Positions 8,289-17,566 of a stretch of 64,000 bases of DNA are shown piece by piece (the first letter of the stretch is position 1; each line of letters opens with the position of its first letter). The stretch comes from JACMLD01 sp963705285. GTDB lineage: Bacteria; Bacteroidota; Bacteroidia; Chitinophagales; Chitinophagaceae. Both the position numbers and the translations under genes were made by a program. A model generated the notes under the pieces. The model was not told where the DNA came from. It saw only the letters and a list, made by a program, of their open reading frames with translations, and ran no database searches. The stretch covers positions 1,054,001-1,118,000 of the forward strand of contig OY970066.1 in assembly GCA_963705285.1 (NCBI GenBank), read 5' to 3'.

Positions 8289-8550
8289 TGCAAAAGTTTA
8301 AAGTTCACTTTTATAGTTTATAGTTTGTAGTTCATAGTTTGTAGTTCTTTTGCCCGTCATTTTTACCACAGACGCATAGAAAGTTTACCGTTCACCGTTC
8401 ATGGTTTGTAGTTCTTTTATCTGGCATTCAGCCGGTGTGTATTCAAGCTTAAAGAGAAAAAGCTACACGTTTCTCTCACAAATCACCTACACCCCAACGA
8501 TCTCTGTTCAGACAAATAATTTGCGAATCTGCGGCTAAATTGTCAGCCAA
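8289..8550. other. 262 bp intergenic region with short AT-rich repeats
   Basis: Contains several copies of a TAGTTTGTAGTTCATAGTTT-like phrase around 8310-8350 and 8400-8415, and near 8519-8537 an inverted copy of the TAGCCGCAGAT core that recurs in other gaps of this window. It separates the methyltransferase gene from the halogenase gene and is the only sizeable break in the left half of the locus, so a promoter for the halogenase-to-dehydratase genes probably lies here. I could not pick out a convincing box. Confidence 0.5.
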
Positions 8551-9621
8551 TCATTTCTTTTTTTTGCATTTTAATAATGTCTGGCTTAACCCTATATTAT
8601 CTATCTGTTCGGCAATGTCAAAACCTGCGGCATGTACGCAAGCTAAAAACGTTTCTGCGCTGTACATCTGGCTGTTGCCATTGGCCAGTGCTGTAAAGTA
8701 CAATGATGTTTGGTGAAGGCAGAATGCGGCAATCTCAAACCGTTGCCTGTCCCAAAAGGGTTCCAGTATAAATACATAACCATCATCGTCAATTGCATTG
8801 TGGCACCGGTTAAGAATTGACACTATTTCCGCTTCGGAGAAACAATCCAGAAACTGGCTCATCCATACCGCATCATAACCGCTGGGAAACTGCACAGTTT
8901 CATCTAGTATATTAACAGGCGAAAACGAAATGCGATCATTTAAACCCAGGTCGGCAACTTTTTTCCGGGCCACATTTAACTGGCCGGGTAAATCCATGAT
9001 GGTTACCTGCACATCGGGCGAGAACCTGGTAGACGCAATGGCCCATTTGCCGGTATTACCGCCTACATCCAGCAATTTTTTTATTCCGTTATTATATACT
9101 TTAGGTAATACCAGCGGAAAGGCATCGTCAGAAAAAAAATGATCAAAGCTAAACCAGCTTTTCTGTACGTGTTCCGGCAATTGTGATAAACCTTCGTAAA
9201 TGGTTGTCCATTCGCCAAATTCTTTTAACCCCACAGGTTTACCGGTTTCTATACTTTTATCCAGATCAAAAAGGCCTTTGTAATTAACATCATGAATGAA
9301 ATTCATGTTGGTAATGGTAAGCGGATCGTGCAAAATAAAATACCCGGTTTTGGCCAATGTATATTTATGGTCATTCACCAGTACCAATCCCATGCTTAAA
9401 CCAGATTCAAGCAATACACGCACGCCGTACAGCGGCAATTTTACTTTTTCTACTATATCTGCAATGGTTAGTCCGCTGATGCCGCTGTTTTCAATAGCGG
9501 TTAATATGCCCGAGTTTCGAAGGGTTCTGGCAGCCTGAAAAATAACCGGGCCAAATGCAATCCATTGGGCGGTTTCTTTGGCTTCAAACGCTGATTTTTT
9601 ATCCTTGCTAAAAAACTTCAT
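8551..9621 (-). CDS. SAM-dependent O-methyltransferase (plant/ASMT-like fold)
   Basis: 356 residues. An N-terminal dimerisation/winged-helix region (SGLTIADIVEKVKLPLYGVRVLL) is followed by a Rossmann methyltransferase domain with SAM motif LLDVGGNTGKWA, acidic MDLPGQ and the late motif YVFILEPFW. This architecture is shared with acetylserotonin- and caffeate-type O-methyltransferases that act on phenols, so methylation of the aryl head of the pigment is plausible. Some flexirubin-type and aryl polyene pigments carry ring methyl or O-methyl groups. It lies 29 bp downstream of a ketosynthase gene, in the same operon. Confidence 0.82.
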   Translation of the reverse strand: MKFFSKDKKSAFEAKETAQWIAFGPVIFQAARTLRNSGILTAIENSGISGLTIADIVEKVKLPLYGVRVLLESGLSMGLVLVNDHKYTLAKTGYFILHDPLTITNMNFIHDVNYKGLFDLDKSIETGKPVGLKEFGEWTTIYEGLSQLPEHVQKSWFSFDHFFSDDAFPLVLPKVYNNGIKKLLDVGGNTGKWAIASTRFSPDVQVTIMDLPGQLNVARKKVADLGLNDRISFSPVNILDETVQFPSGYDAVWMSQFLDCFSEAEIVSILNRCHNAIDDDGYVFILEPFWDRQRFEIAAFCLHQTSLYFTALANGNSQMYSAETFLACVHAAGFDIAEQIDNIGLSQTLLKCKKKK

Positions 9622-9650
9622 ACAGCAATTTCTGTTTTTGATCTACAATT

Positions 9651-10802
9651 TTAGTTCATTGTTTTACTAAATACCAGTGCTGCATTGCATCCTCCAAAAC
9701 CCGACGCCGTTTTCAGGAAGTGCTGGGCACTGATATTCATAGTTTCTTTACAAATTGTAACGGGTACCGATACACCGGGTTGTTCAAAACCGCGGGTGGC
9801 AATCATTTTGCCCCGCTGCATAGAAAGCAGGCCAATCACAGATTCTACGAGGCCGGCTGCGCCAAGCGTATGGCCATAATATCCTTTTAAACTGTTTAAT
9901 GGAACTTTTTCAAGGCCAGACAATGAGATGGCCTTTGCTTCCATTTCATCGTTATAAACAGTAGCAGTTCCATGCGCTGCAATAAAGCCGATGGCCGATA
10001 TGTCTACCTGCGCTTGTTTCATGGCTTTGGTAATGGCTACAGAAAGTTCCTGCCCGCTGCGACTGGGGCCCGATATATGATTGGCGTCATTGGTTACTGC
10101 GCCGCCGGTGAGCTGCACCTGCCTGTCTTGTATTTTGGTTGATAAAATAATGGTGGCGGCGGCTTCGCCCAGGTTAATGCCATTGCGTGCCGCATCAAAC
10201 GGCTTGCAATGCCCCTGGCTAATGGCCTGAAACGATTGAAATCCCGAAGCGATAAAAGACGTGATAACATCCGCACCCGTTACTACGGCATGTTTGTAAC
10301 GGCCTGTTTCAAGCAGGCGCTTGCCGGTGAGCAGGGCGGTTAAGCCAGATATGCACGCATTGCTTACAATGAGCGGGGCATGCGCCAGCTTATACCAGGC
10401 CGCCAGTTTTTTGGCAGATGCCGGCAACCCAATGGCCTCTTTAACGGCGGCAGTTGGCGTTGCCGTTTCCAGCAATGAGACGTTGCCCTTGGTACTTGAA
10501 ATAATAAGAATGGTATCGGGGTCGCTGATGGCTACCCCACTATTCTGCAGCGCATCGTTGATAGAATGCACCAGTAACTGTTCAAATTTTGTAAAGGCTG
10601 TTGTGTGTGCGGTTTGCACCAGCTGGTTATACATTGCATCGGCAAACAATGATGCATGAATGGAAAGTTCTGCATGACCGCCGGAAAGCACCTGCTCTTT
10701 TACGCCAGACGTATTGTTGATAAGGGCATCAAAATTATCTGCAGCGGTGAGGCCAACAGGCGACGTAATATTTTCTGCAACAACATACACATCCATCATC
10801 AT
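9651..10802 (-). CDS. Beta-ketoacyl-ACP synthase family protein
   Basis: 383 residues with a conserved triad: Cys150 in VSNACISGLT, His in AAHGTATVYND and His in YYGHTLGAAG, ending in SGFGGCNAALVFS. It is diverged from the FabF-like enzymes at 4897 and 13511, with a shortened N-terminal half. In aryl polyene systems a third ketosynthase is thought to handle starter or special condensations. Here the substrate cannot be inferred from sequence. Three consecutive ATG codons start the gene at 10802. The thioesterase gene ends 10 bp upstream. Confidence 0.85.
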   Translation of the reverse strand: MMMDVYVVAENITSPVGLTAADNFDALINNTSGVKEQVLSGGHAELSIHASLFADAMYNQLVQTAHTTAFTKFEQLLVHSINDALQNSGVAISDPDTILIISSTKGNVSLLETATPTAAVKEAIGLPASAKKLAAWYKLAHAPLIVSNACISGLTALLTGKRLLETGRYKHAVVTGADVITSFIASGFQSFQAISQGHCKPFDAARNGINLGEAAATIILSTKIQDRQVQLTGGAVTNDANHISGPSRSGQELSVAITKAMKQAQVDISAIGFIAAHGTATVYNDEMEAKAISLSGLEKVPLNSLKGYYGHTLGAAGLVESVIGLLSMQRGKMIATRGFEQPGVSVPVTICKETMNISAQHFLKTASGFGGCNAALVFSKTMN

Positions 10803-10812
10803 CGTTGGTTAA

Positions 10813-11238
10813 TTAAATCACAGTATGCGCTTTTTTCCATGCTTCAAAAAAAGGCGGGTTGGTTAATTGCAACAAAGATTTCTCTTTGTCTAAAAACACC
10901 TGTACCGAAGAACCTTTTGCTACCAGCTTATCATTGGCGGCATTATAAATATTGTAGTGAAAAATAATTTTTGCTGCTTCGCAGGGAATGTATTTTGTTT
11001 CAACTACCATTTTATCGCCGTAGCGCAGGCTCAGTTTGTAATCGCACACTACGCTTACAATGGGCACCACATAGCCTTGTTTATAAAAATCGAGGTACCT
11101 CAATCCATGTGTATTGCCAAATGCTTCGCGCCCATCTTCAAAATAACGAATGTAATGGCCATGCCATACAATGCCCAGCGGATCTGCTTCATTAAAGCGT
11201 ACGGGTATTTCTGTTCTTTCTGTCAGGAATTTTTTCAT
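10813..11238 (-). CDS. 4-hydroxybenzoyl-CoA thioesterase-type hotdog thioesterase
   Basis: 141 residues, a single hotdog domain. The N-terminal stretch VRFNEADPLGIVWHGHYIRYFED contains the 4HBT signature, an Asp/Asn with D-P-x-G-I-V-x-x-x-x-Y. This family hydrolyses acyl-CoA or acyl-ACP thioesters. In an aryl polyene context it could proofread or release chains. Its small size is normal for the family. It is placed tightly between a ketosynthase and a secreted-protein gene, which supports membership of the operon. Confidence 0.85.
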   Translation of the reverse strand: MKKFLTERTEIPVRFNEADPLGIVWHGHYIRYFEDGREAFGNTHGLRYLDFYKQGYVVPIVSVVCDYKLSLRYGDKMVVETKYIPCEAAKIIFHYNIYNAANDKLVAKGSSVQVFLDKEKSLLQLTNPPFFEAWKKAHTVI

Positions 11239-11273
11239 GCGTAGGTTGTTCTCAATAGGTATACCCAGTTAGC

Positions 11274-11924
11274 CTATTGATTTTTTTCTTTCCACTCTTT
11301 GTACTTCTTGTCTTCAATGATATCAAGCAGATTTTTTACAGACGATGCCCAGTAATTTCTGAACCCGAAAGCCATGCTGGTTTTTGCTTCGATGCGTTCT
11401 GTGAGCAATACTTTTTTTGCCTTCATGTCTACAAATGTTACCCAGAATGCAGTGGCTTTGGCAGATTTGCTCATGGCTTCTACCACAAACAAAATTCCAA
11501 GGCCCGATTTATCGCCAAAATCAAAACCTTTTACCAATGATACCACATCTGCATCTTTAAAGCGGTGAAAATCGCTGGTATTGGTAGACTTTATTTTTTC
11601 TGCGTCGGCCTTTGTGTTTCTTTTGGCTACAAAACCCAGGTCGTGGTCTATATTGGTTTTATGAAAAGCGCCGTTGAAATCGAATTTCTTTGTTTCTGTA
11701 ACCACCAGGTCGTTAATTCCGTTGTATTGCCTGTCGCGTATATCCATTTCATTGGCAGTGGCATCGTCAATAAGTTTGGCCTGTGTAAAATCAATACCCA
11801 GGTAAAGCGCCTTTGTTTCACTTGAACCAAAAAACTCTTTGAGGCTTTGAGAAAAAACGGGTTGCGCCAGTGTGGCTGCAATAATAAAAAGGGTGAGTGT
11901 GCGGGTGGTTAGGGAAAGTTTCAT
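11274..11924 (-). CDS. Secreted protein of unknown function in the pigment locus
   Basis: 216 residues. A signal peptide MKLSLTTRTLTLFIIAATLAQPVFSQ is followed by a soluble domain with SLKEFFGSSETKALYLGIDFTQAKL. No catalytic motif is evident and I do not recognise the family. The mature protein is rich in Lys and Asp and ends in EDKKYKEWKEKNQ. It is only 2 bp downstream of the dehydratase gene, so it is clearly co-transcribed with the fatty-acid-like enzymes. A periplasmic role alongside the LolA-like carrier and the lipoprotein is a guess. Confidence 0.6.
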   Translation of the reverse strand: MKLSLTTRTLTLFIIAATLAQPVFSQSLKEFFGSSETKALYLGIDFTQAKLIDDATANEMDIRDRQYNGINDLVVTETKKFDFNGAFHKTNIDHDLGFVAKRNTKADAEKIKSTNTSDFHRFKDADVVSLVKGFDFGDKSGLGILFVVEAMSKSAKATAFWVTFVDMKAKKVLLTERIEAKTSMAFGFRNYWASSVKNLLDIIEDKKYKEWKEKNQ

Positions 11925-11926
11925 CG

Positions 11927-12358
11927 CTATATTTTTTTATGGTTTTTAATGAAAATTTTCATTTCACATTTTGCTATTACCCTGCCGTTGCAGCGAATGA
12001 TTCCTTTTATTACCGACACATCAAACACCTGGTTGCCGATAACAATTTCTGTTTCAATACTGCTGCCTACTGGTGGCAATTCAAAAACCTCAAAATTTTT
12101 AACCGCGCCAATATAGCCAACCCGTACCGGCGCATTGTCTTTTTTTGCTTCAAAGCCTGCCCTGGCTGCCGCGGTTTGGGCAATGTTCTCCAGCAGACCC
12201 GGTTCTGTAAGCAGGTTGTTGGCTGTAAATATATTATCTGCCCTTACCTGCAGGCGGGTACTGGTGAAATTGCCATCTGAAGCAGTAAGCTCATCAATCA
12301 TCACAAATGGTGGCCGTTGCGGGATCAGGGATTCAATATCTTCTTTTAAAACTATCAT
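11927..12358 (-). CDS. Second hotdog dehydratase (ApeP/FabZ-related)
   Basis: 143 residues. It starts with LIPQRPPFVMIDELTASDG, like the IPHRPPMLLID start of FabZ/ApeP-type dehydratases. The later EPGLLENIAQTAAARAGFE matches the helix that usually carries the E-x-x-A-Q active-site region. The first His of the canonical IPHR is Gln here. Aryl polyene clusters carry a pair of dehydratases (ApeI and ApeP), and this would pair with 1470-1838. ATG at 12358 lies directly next to the acyltransferase stop at 12359. Confidence 0.78.
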   Translation of the reverse strand: MIVLKEDIESLIPQRPPFVMIDELTASDGNFTSTRLQVRADNIFTANNLLTEPGLLENIAQTAAARAGFEAKKDNAPVRVGYIGAVKNFEVFELPPVGSSIETEIVIGNQVFDVSVIKGIIRCNGRVIAKCEMKIFIKNHKKI

Positions 12359-13240
12359 TTACGCTTGCCAAAAATTATAATAATTAAACCATTGTTCCGG
12401 ATATAACTTTGCTTTTTCTTCCATTGCGGCAGCAAACTCCTGCAATAACTGCTGCATCATAGCCTCTTTACCTGTTCCTTCATACGTTTTTACTTCGCTT
12501 GCATAAAGGTGGTAATGGAAATCGGTTTCCTTAAAAGCAAATACAAAAGACAGTGGCACTTTGAAAGTAGCGGCCAATACAAACGGGCCGGCCGGAAAAC
12601 GTGCAGCCGATCCCAGAAAATTGGTGGTCATTGTTTTGTTGCCTGCTACAAACCGGTCTGCATGTATACAAACCAGCTCATTGTTCTTTAGTGCTTCGCT
12701 GATAGCATAGATATGCGAAAGATCTTCTTTAATAACAATTACCTGCATATTTCTTTTGCCGGTTACACCTTCCATATACCTTTTTATCTGCTGGTGCTCC
12801 CCATCGTACATTACCACATTGATCTTTGTATCTAACCGCTTTAATAAATGCCCCGCAATTTCCCAATTGCCTAAATGCGCACTCAGCAACAATCCGCCTT
12901 TTTGAAGCGCAGTTATCTTGCGCAGGTTTTCTTCACCATCAAAATTATAGGTAAACTTATTACCGATCCCAGACATTATCACCACCTTATCAATGATGGA
13001 TTGACCCAAACGGTAATAATTATTATACAGTAAACCCAACGATTGTAGCCGGGTATACTGTAACTTTTTATGAAAGTAATGAAATATGAGTTTTGATGAT
13101 CTGACTGAAAATAAAAAATAATACAGTACTACCACCCGCAGCAGCAAATAAGCGGGCAAAACGCCCCAGTTTTTTAGGATGTTTACAAAAATGCGGTAAC
13201 CAAGTGGGGTGCCCCTGCTTTTACCCTGCCAGGAAGGCAT
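12359..13240 (-). CDS. LpxL/HtrB-type lysophospholipid-like acyltransferase
   Basis: 293 residues. A hydrophobic N-terminal segment (GVLPAYLLLRVVVLYYFLF) is followed by a lipid A acyltransferase-type domain with the H-x4-E signature in SAHLGNWEIAG, then VCIHADRFVAGNK and GPFVLAATF. Such inner-membrane enzymes transfer acyl chains to lipids. In flexirubin and aryl polyene clusters a member may acylate the pigment or link it to a lipid. It shares one base with the ACP gene at 13240, so acyl-ACP as donor is plausible. It is the first of two acyltransferase domains in the locus. Confidence 0.85.
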   Translation of the reverse strand: MPSWQGKSRGTPLGYRIFVNILKNWGVLPAYLLLRVVVLYYFLFSVRSSKLIFHYFHKKLQYTRLQSLGLLYNNYYRLGQSIIDKVVIMSGIGNKFTYNFDGEENLRKITALQKGGLLLSAHLGNWEIAGHLLKRLDTKINVVMYDGEHQQIKRYMEGVTGKRNMQVIVIKEDLSHIYAISEALKNNELVCIHADRFVAGNKTMTTNFLGSAARFPAGPFVLAATFKVPLSFVFAFKETDFHYHLYASEVKTYEGTGKEAMMQQLLQEFAAAMEEKAKLYPEQWFNYYNFWQA

Positions 13241-13497
13241 TACGCGAGTTCTTTTGCATTAACGCGGCGGGTTACATAATCGTAGAAATCCTGGAAGGTA
13301 ATGATGCCGGTAAAATCTTCTGGTTTTACTTTAAATCCAAAATTGCTTTCTACCACTACTACCAGGTCTATGTAATCAAGGCTGTCAAGGTCAAGGGTTT
13401 CCTTCAGATTGGCGGCAGGTGAAATTTTTGCCGGCTCTACCTCAAATTCTTCGGTAAGAAATTCATTTATTTTCAGGATAACGTCTTCGTTGTTCAT
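13240..13497 (-). CDS. Acyl carrier protein (second)
   Basis: 85 residues. The motif DLDSLDYIDLVVVVE supplies the phosphopantetheine-accepting Ser, and the length and acidity are normal for ACP. It starts 13 bp after the ketosynthase stop and overlaps the acyltransferase start by 1 bp. Aryl polyene systems use two ACPs, with one carrying the aryl starter or serving special steps. Which ACP does which cannot be told from sequence. Confidence 0.93.
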   Translation of the reverse strand: MNNEDVILKINEFLTEEFEVEPAKISPAANLKETLDLDSLDYIDLVVVVESNFGFKVKPEDFTGIITFQDFYDYVTRRVNAKELA

Positions 13498-13510
13498 ATG
13501 CAGTAATTTA

Positions 13511-14731
13511 TCAGGTCCACTTTTTTACAATCAGGGATGAATTGGTTCCCCCAAACCCAAAAGAATTCGACAAAAATATTTCAAAATCTTTATTAATTGT
13601 GCTTTTTACGATATTCAGTTTAGCAGAATCTTCATCAGGATTTTCAAAGTTGATATTCGGTGCTATAAAACTGTTTTGCATCATGAGCATAGAATACACA
13701 ATCTCGCTGGCGCCCGCCATCCAGCATTCATGCCCTGTCATGGATTTTGTTGAACTTACGTAGGGGTGCGTTGTGCCAAAAACCTGATCAATCGCCTTTG
13801 CTTCACTGGCATCTCCCGCCGGTGTGGATGTTGCATGGGCATTGATATAGGTAACATCCCCTGCTGATAATCCTGCATCTTTTAAGGCCATGGAAAGCGC
13901 CCTCACCGGTCCGTCTACTGTTGGGTTTGAAATATGGCCTCCGTTAGACGAAAAACCATAACCCAGTACCTCTCCCAATATGGGCGCCCCCCTTTTCTGG
14001 GCCGATTCAAGGCTTTCCAGAATTACCGTGGCACCGCCGCCGCTGGGTATCAGTCCATCCCTGTCGCGATCAAAAGGGCGCGATGCTTTTGCCGGTTCTG
14101 CTTCGCGTACAGAAAACGCAGACAGCGCATCAAAATTGCCCATGGAAAATTTGTTAACCTCCTGCGCACCGCCGCATATCACACACTCCTGCAAACCGCT
14201 TTTTATAAAATGATAACCCAGGCCAATGGCATGCGATCCGCTGGCGCAGGCCGCGCTCACTGTAAAATTGATCCCCCGCAATTTAAAAATGGTAGCCAGG
14301 TTCATGGTAACAGTGGAGTTCATGGTTTGAAAAACAGAACCCGAACCCACCAGCATGGTGTCTTTTTTCTCGCGAATGATATCTATGCCATGCACGACCG
14401 GCTCTGCTGAACTGTCGTTTCCGTACAGCACGCCCACCTCTTTGCTGTCTATATAATCCTGGTCTATGCCCGCATTTTTCAACGCTTCCACTGTGGCCAG
14501 GTAAGCGTATTCTCCCTGCTCAGGAAGCATAATACGCGCCCGCCTGTCTAACACACCCTTTAAATTGGGGCGTTCCAAAAAACCGGTTAGTGCACTGCGG
14601 TAGCCAAAGGCTTTGCGTTCGGGGTCAAACACAATACCCGACTTACCCTCATACAGTGATTGTTTCACTTCATCAAGGTTTTTACCCAGGCAAGAGTAAA
14701 TGCCCATTCCCGTTATCACAACTCTGTTCAT
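13511..14731 (-). CDS. Beta-ketoacyl-ACP synthase (FabB/FabF-like, active)
   Basis: 406 residues with catalytic Cys162 in VSAACASGSH, His in NAHATSTPAGD and His in SMTGHECWMAGAS, followed by NSFGFGGTNSS. The GHECWMAGAS variant of the second histidine motif resembles FabB-like enzymes more than FabF. With its own ACP directly downstream and a ketoreductase upstream it could run initiation or early elongation. A 325 bp gap precedes it, so it may have its own promoter. Confidence 0.92.
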   Translation of the reverse strand: MNRVVITGMGIYSCLGKNLDEVKQSLYEGKSGIVFDPERKAFGYRSALTGFLERPNLKGVLDRRARIMLPEQGEYAYLATVEALKNAGIDQDYIDSKEVGVLYGNDSSAEPVVHGIDIIREKKDTMLVGSGSVFQTMNSTVTMNLATIFKLRGINFTVSAACASGSHAIGLGYHFIKSGLQECVICGGAQEVNKFSMGNFDALSAFSVREAEPAKASRPFDRDRDGLIPSGGGATVILESLESAQKRGAPILGEVLGYGFSSNGGHISNPTVDGPVRALSMALKDAGLSAGDVTYINAHATSTPAGDASEAKAIDQVFGTTHPYVSSTKSMTGHECWMAGASEIVYSMLMMQNSFIAPNINFENPDEDSAKLNIVKSTINKDFEIFLSNSFGFGGTNSSLIVKKWT

Positions 14732-15056
14732 GTTTGTTTAGTTGGCAACGTTCTGTTATGTTTTTTATGGGTCGTACGGCACATGCCGGCATACTTTCGC
14801 TACCAATATATGCCAACCTACGTAATTTTTTTTTATCCAGCTATCTGCGCCTAAAAATAATTCAAACGCAGAGTACCTTTCATTGTTTTAGCATTCAAAA
14901 TTACATAACGCGGCCATTCATCGCACGGAGTCCGCCATTAGCTGTTAGCCTGTAGCAATGAGATGTGAAGTAGCAGGTATGAACTGTTGGTATAAATTAA
15001 GCCGGGAAGATTTGCTAATAGCTTAAGGCTTTCCTTTAAAAGCTTTGCAAATGGTA
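14732..15056. other. 325 bp intergenic region within the pigment locus
   Basis: No gene found. It contains a perfect 10 bp palindrome ATGCCGGCAT at 14783-14792, inside a slightly longer imperfect one, and a run of nine T at 14826-14834. It lies upstream of the ketosynthase gene at 14731 and probably contains a promoter for the ketosynthase-to-methyltransferase genes, but no clear TAnnTTTG box was seen. Confidence 0.4.
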
Positions 15057-15785
15057 TCAGGAATACAATCCACCGTTTACAGAGATAACTTCAGCGGTAA
15101 TATAACCGGCTTCTTTGGCAGCCAGAAATCCAACGGCATGGGCCACTTCTTCGGGCAGGCCAAAACGTTTTACCGGAACCATGGCGGAGAGTTCTTTTTC
15201 ATCGAGCCCTTCGGTCATATCGGTTTTAATAAAACCCGGCGCTACCGCGTTTACGGTAATGCCGCGGCGGCCAATTTCCTGCGCCAATGCCTTGGTGGCG
15301 CCAATAACACCGGCTTTTGCGGCGGAATAGTTTACCTGGCCGGCCATTCCTTTTAAACCAGATAAAGACACCACGTTGATGATGCGCCCATAGCGTTTCA
15401 ATAACATACCGTTTAATACCTGGCGAGTAACATAAAAAAAGCCATCGAGGCTGGTTTGCAGTACATCATCCCACTGGTTGTCTTTCATAAATACCATCAG
15501 CCCGTCGTCTTTTATACCGGCATTATTTACCAGTACTTCAATATGTTTTTCTTTGTTGGCCTCTATCCATCCACCCAGCTTTTGCTGTATTTCTTCTTTG
15601 CTGGCTACATCAAACTGCAATAGTTCACCATCTCCGCCCTGGGCTTGTATCAGCGCCATGGTATTGCCCGCTTCTGTTTCATTGCCTTTATAATTAACCA
15701 GTATATAATACCCCATGGTAGCCAGTTTTAAACAAATGGCCCTGCCTATTCCCCTTGATCCGCCGGTTACTAATGCGCAATTCAT
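15057..15785 (-). CDS. 3-oxoacyl-ACP reductase (FabG-like SDR)
   Basis: 242 residues, a classical short-chain dehydrogenase. The NADPH site is TGGSRGIG near the N-terminus, then NNAG, the catalytic Ser in VVSLSGLKG, and YSAAK (Tyr and Lys). A Pro-Gly-Phe-Ile loop and a C-terminal VNGGLYS follow. It would reduce each 3-ketoacyl-ACP to the 3-hydroxyacyl-ACP for the two dehydratases. It starts 32 bp after the ammonia-lyase stop, so the two are co-transcribed. Confidence 0.93.
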   Translation of the reverse strand: MNCALVTGGSRGIGRAICLKLATMGYYILVNYKGNETEAGNTMALIQAQGGDGELLQFDVASKEEIQQKLGGWIEANKEKHIEVLVNNAGIKDDGLMVFMKDNQWDDVLQTSLDGFFYVTRQVLNGMLLKRYGRIINVVSLSGLKGMAGQVNYSAAKAGVIGATKALAQEIGRRGITVNAVAPGFIKTDMTEGLDEKELSAMVPVKRFGLPEEVAHAVGFLAAKEAGYITAEVISVNGGLYS

Positions 15786-15817
15786 GTGTGCAATACTTAA
15801 TGTAGTTAAAGAGATGC

Positions 15818-17401
15818 TTATTTGGCCAATGCTGCCGATGGCTGTTTAGCGCCCGTTTTGCCGGAGTATATATTTTCTGATTTTTCCAGGTAGTTTTTAA
15901 CCTGTCTTAATTCTTTGTACATGGGCTTGTCTTCAATAAACTTCGGAAAAATATTTCTAACCTCCTTGTATACCTGTAAAGTGTAACTTGACAGTCGGGC
16001 CGTACACTCCAGAAAATCTACTGCCTGCAACACAGCTACCATTTGTATGGCCAGTACTTCAAAAGAATTGTCAATTACCCGTTTTGTAATATTGGCCGCA
16101 TTGCAGCCCATGCTTACAATATCCTGGTTATCGTTGTTATTGGGGATGCTGTGTACATACATGGGAAAAGACAGTGTTTGGTTTTCTGCCACCGTAGACG
16201 TAGCGGAGAACTGCATACCCTGCACACCAAAATTAAAACCCAGTACACCCAGGTTTACAAACGGCGGAAACTTCTGGTTGAGCTTGTCATTGAGCAGGTA
16301 ATTGAGTTGTCTTTCTGCCAGCATGCTCAGTTTGGTAGTGGCTACTTTCAGCTTATCCATTTCAAGTGATACATAATCGCCATGAAAATTCCCCCCATGA
16401 AAAATGTTTTCATTCTCATGATCTATCACCGGATTATCATTTACTGAGTTCAGCTCATTGACCAATACCGATTCTGCCTGCATGATGGTATCATAAATAG
16501 GTCCCAGTATCTGGCTTACACAACGGAGTGAATAATATTCCTGTACTTTGTCTTCAAATACTTCCTGGTTGATGTTTTCGGCCTTGTATAAATGCTGTGA
16601 ACGGCTGCGGATCATTTTACTGTCTTTCAGCATATCGCGCTCCATGGCTGCAATATGATTTTGACCCACATGTTTTTTTACTACATTCAGTTCATATGAA
16701 TAATGGTCGTCAAACGCTTCCACTACTTCATTGGTCATAGCAGAAAGGGTGACCGACCATTCCAGTAATTTTTTGGCTTCGATAATGTTTACCAGTCCGA
16801 TGCCTGTCATGGCAGATGTACCATTTAAAATTGCCAGCCCTTCACGCATATAAATGGACAATGGTTTTATACCAAGTTCTTTGTATACTTTCTCAGTTGG
16901 CTGCATGGTTTCTTCGTAAATCACCTCTCCCTCGCCTATCAGCACCAGTGCCAGGTGGGCCAGTTGTACCAGGTCTCCACTGGCGCCCACGCCACCATGT
17001 TCATAAATACAGGGGTAAACATTTTTATTGATAAGGGTTGCCAGCAGTTCAACCGTATCTGTATGTACACCAGAGTAACCCTGCAGCAGGCTGTTGAGGC
17101 GTGCCAGCATAAGCGCTTTTACCAGAATGGGCTCCAGCAGTTTACCGCCGCCCGAGCAATGGCTGCGAATGAGGTTATATTGCAGTTGGGTGATGTTCTC
17201 TTCACTAACTTTATATTGGGCCATGGGGCCAAAGCCGGTGTTGATGCCATAGATAAGCTTGTTCCGGGAAAATTTCTTCAGAAACTGGTGGCTGGCATCC
17301 ACTCTTTTCAGGGCTTCCGCCGGCAGGGAAACCTGTTTGCCTTTGAACAGAATGCCGTTGCAATCCTCCAGGGTGAGCTGTTTTTCCACAATAACGTTCA
17401 T
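15818..17401 (-). CDS. Tyrosine ammonia-lyase (HAL/PAL/TAL family)
   Basis: 527 residues from ATG 17401. Residues Ala140-Ser141-Gly142 in GGVGASGDLVQL would cyclise into the MIO cofactor. YGINTGFGPMAQY and SIPNNNDNQDIVSMG are further family hallmarks. Overall it strongly resembles, as I remember it, the tyrosine ammonia-lyase of Flavobacterium johnsoniae, including the HAL-like Ser-His in LIRSHCSG. It deaminates L-tyrosine to p-coumarate, the aryl starter of flexirubins. An ATG at 17446 would lie upstream of the TATTTTTG promoter box (17424-17431), and family alignment begins at 17401, so the shorter start is preferred. Confidence 0.9.
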   Translation of the reverse strand: MNVIVEKQLTLEDCNGILFKGKQVSLPAEALKRVDASHQFLKKFSRNKLIYGINTGFGPMAQYKVSEENITQLQYNLIRSHCSGGGKLLEPILVKALMLARLNSLLQGYSGVHTDTVELLATLINKNVYPCIYEHGGVGASGDLVQLAHLALVLIGEGEVIYEETMQPTEKVYKELGIKPLSIYMREGLAILNGTSAMTGIGLVNIIEAKKLLEWSVTLSAMTNEVVEAFDDHYSYELNVVKKHVGQNHIAAMERDMLKDSKMIRSRSQHLYKAENINQEVFEDKVQEYYSLRCVSQILGPIYDTIMQAESVLVNELNSVNDNPVIDHENENIFHGGNFHGDYVSLEMDKLKVATTKLSMLAERQLNYLLNDKLNQKFPPFVNLGVLGFNFGVQGMQFSATSTVAENQTLSFPMYVHSIPNNNDNQDIVSMGCNAANITKRVIDNSFEVLAIQMVAVLQAVDFLECTARLSSYTLQVYKEVRNIFPKFIEDKPMYKELRQVKNYLEKSENIYSGKTGAKQPSAALAK

Positions 17402-17423
17402 AAAACTGTAAGGTTGAAAGCAC

Positions 17424-17431
17424 CAAAAATA
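17424..17431 (-). promoter_or_regulatory. Candidate promoter -7 box for the ammonia-lyase gene
   Basis: The minus strand reads TATTTTTG, an exact TAnnTTTG match, about 22 bp before the ATG at 17401. This gives a leader of about 15-18 nt, normal for Bacteroidota, and supports that start over the in-frame ATG at 17446. The -33 element is weak. Confidence 0.5.
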
Positions 17432-17566
17432 ATATAAAGACAGCATATTATGGGTTTGATTGCTATCTGAAAAAAGCCGTTCAAAAAATGTAAGATTTCG
17501 GTGTTGTGCGGGAGATGCCTAAACCCATACCACCGATATTTTTTGTAACTTTAAAAAAAGAATTGA

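Noticed and set aside
17402..17446. Longer start of the ammonia-lyase at 17446
   Set aside because: The extra 15 residues do not match the family and would lie upstream of the TATTTTTG promoter box.
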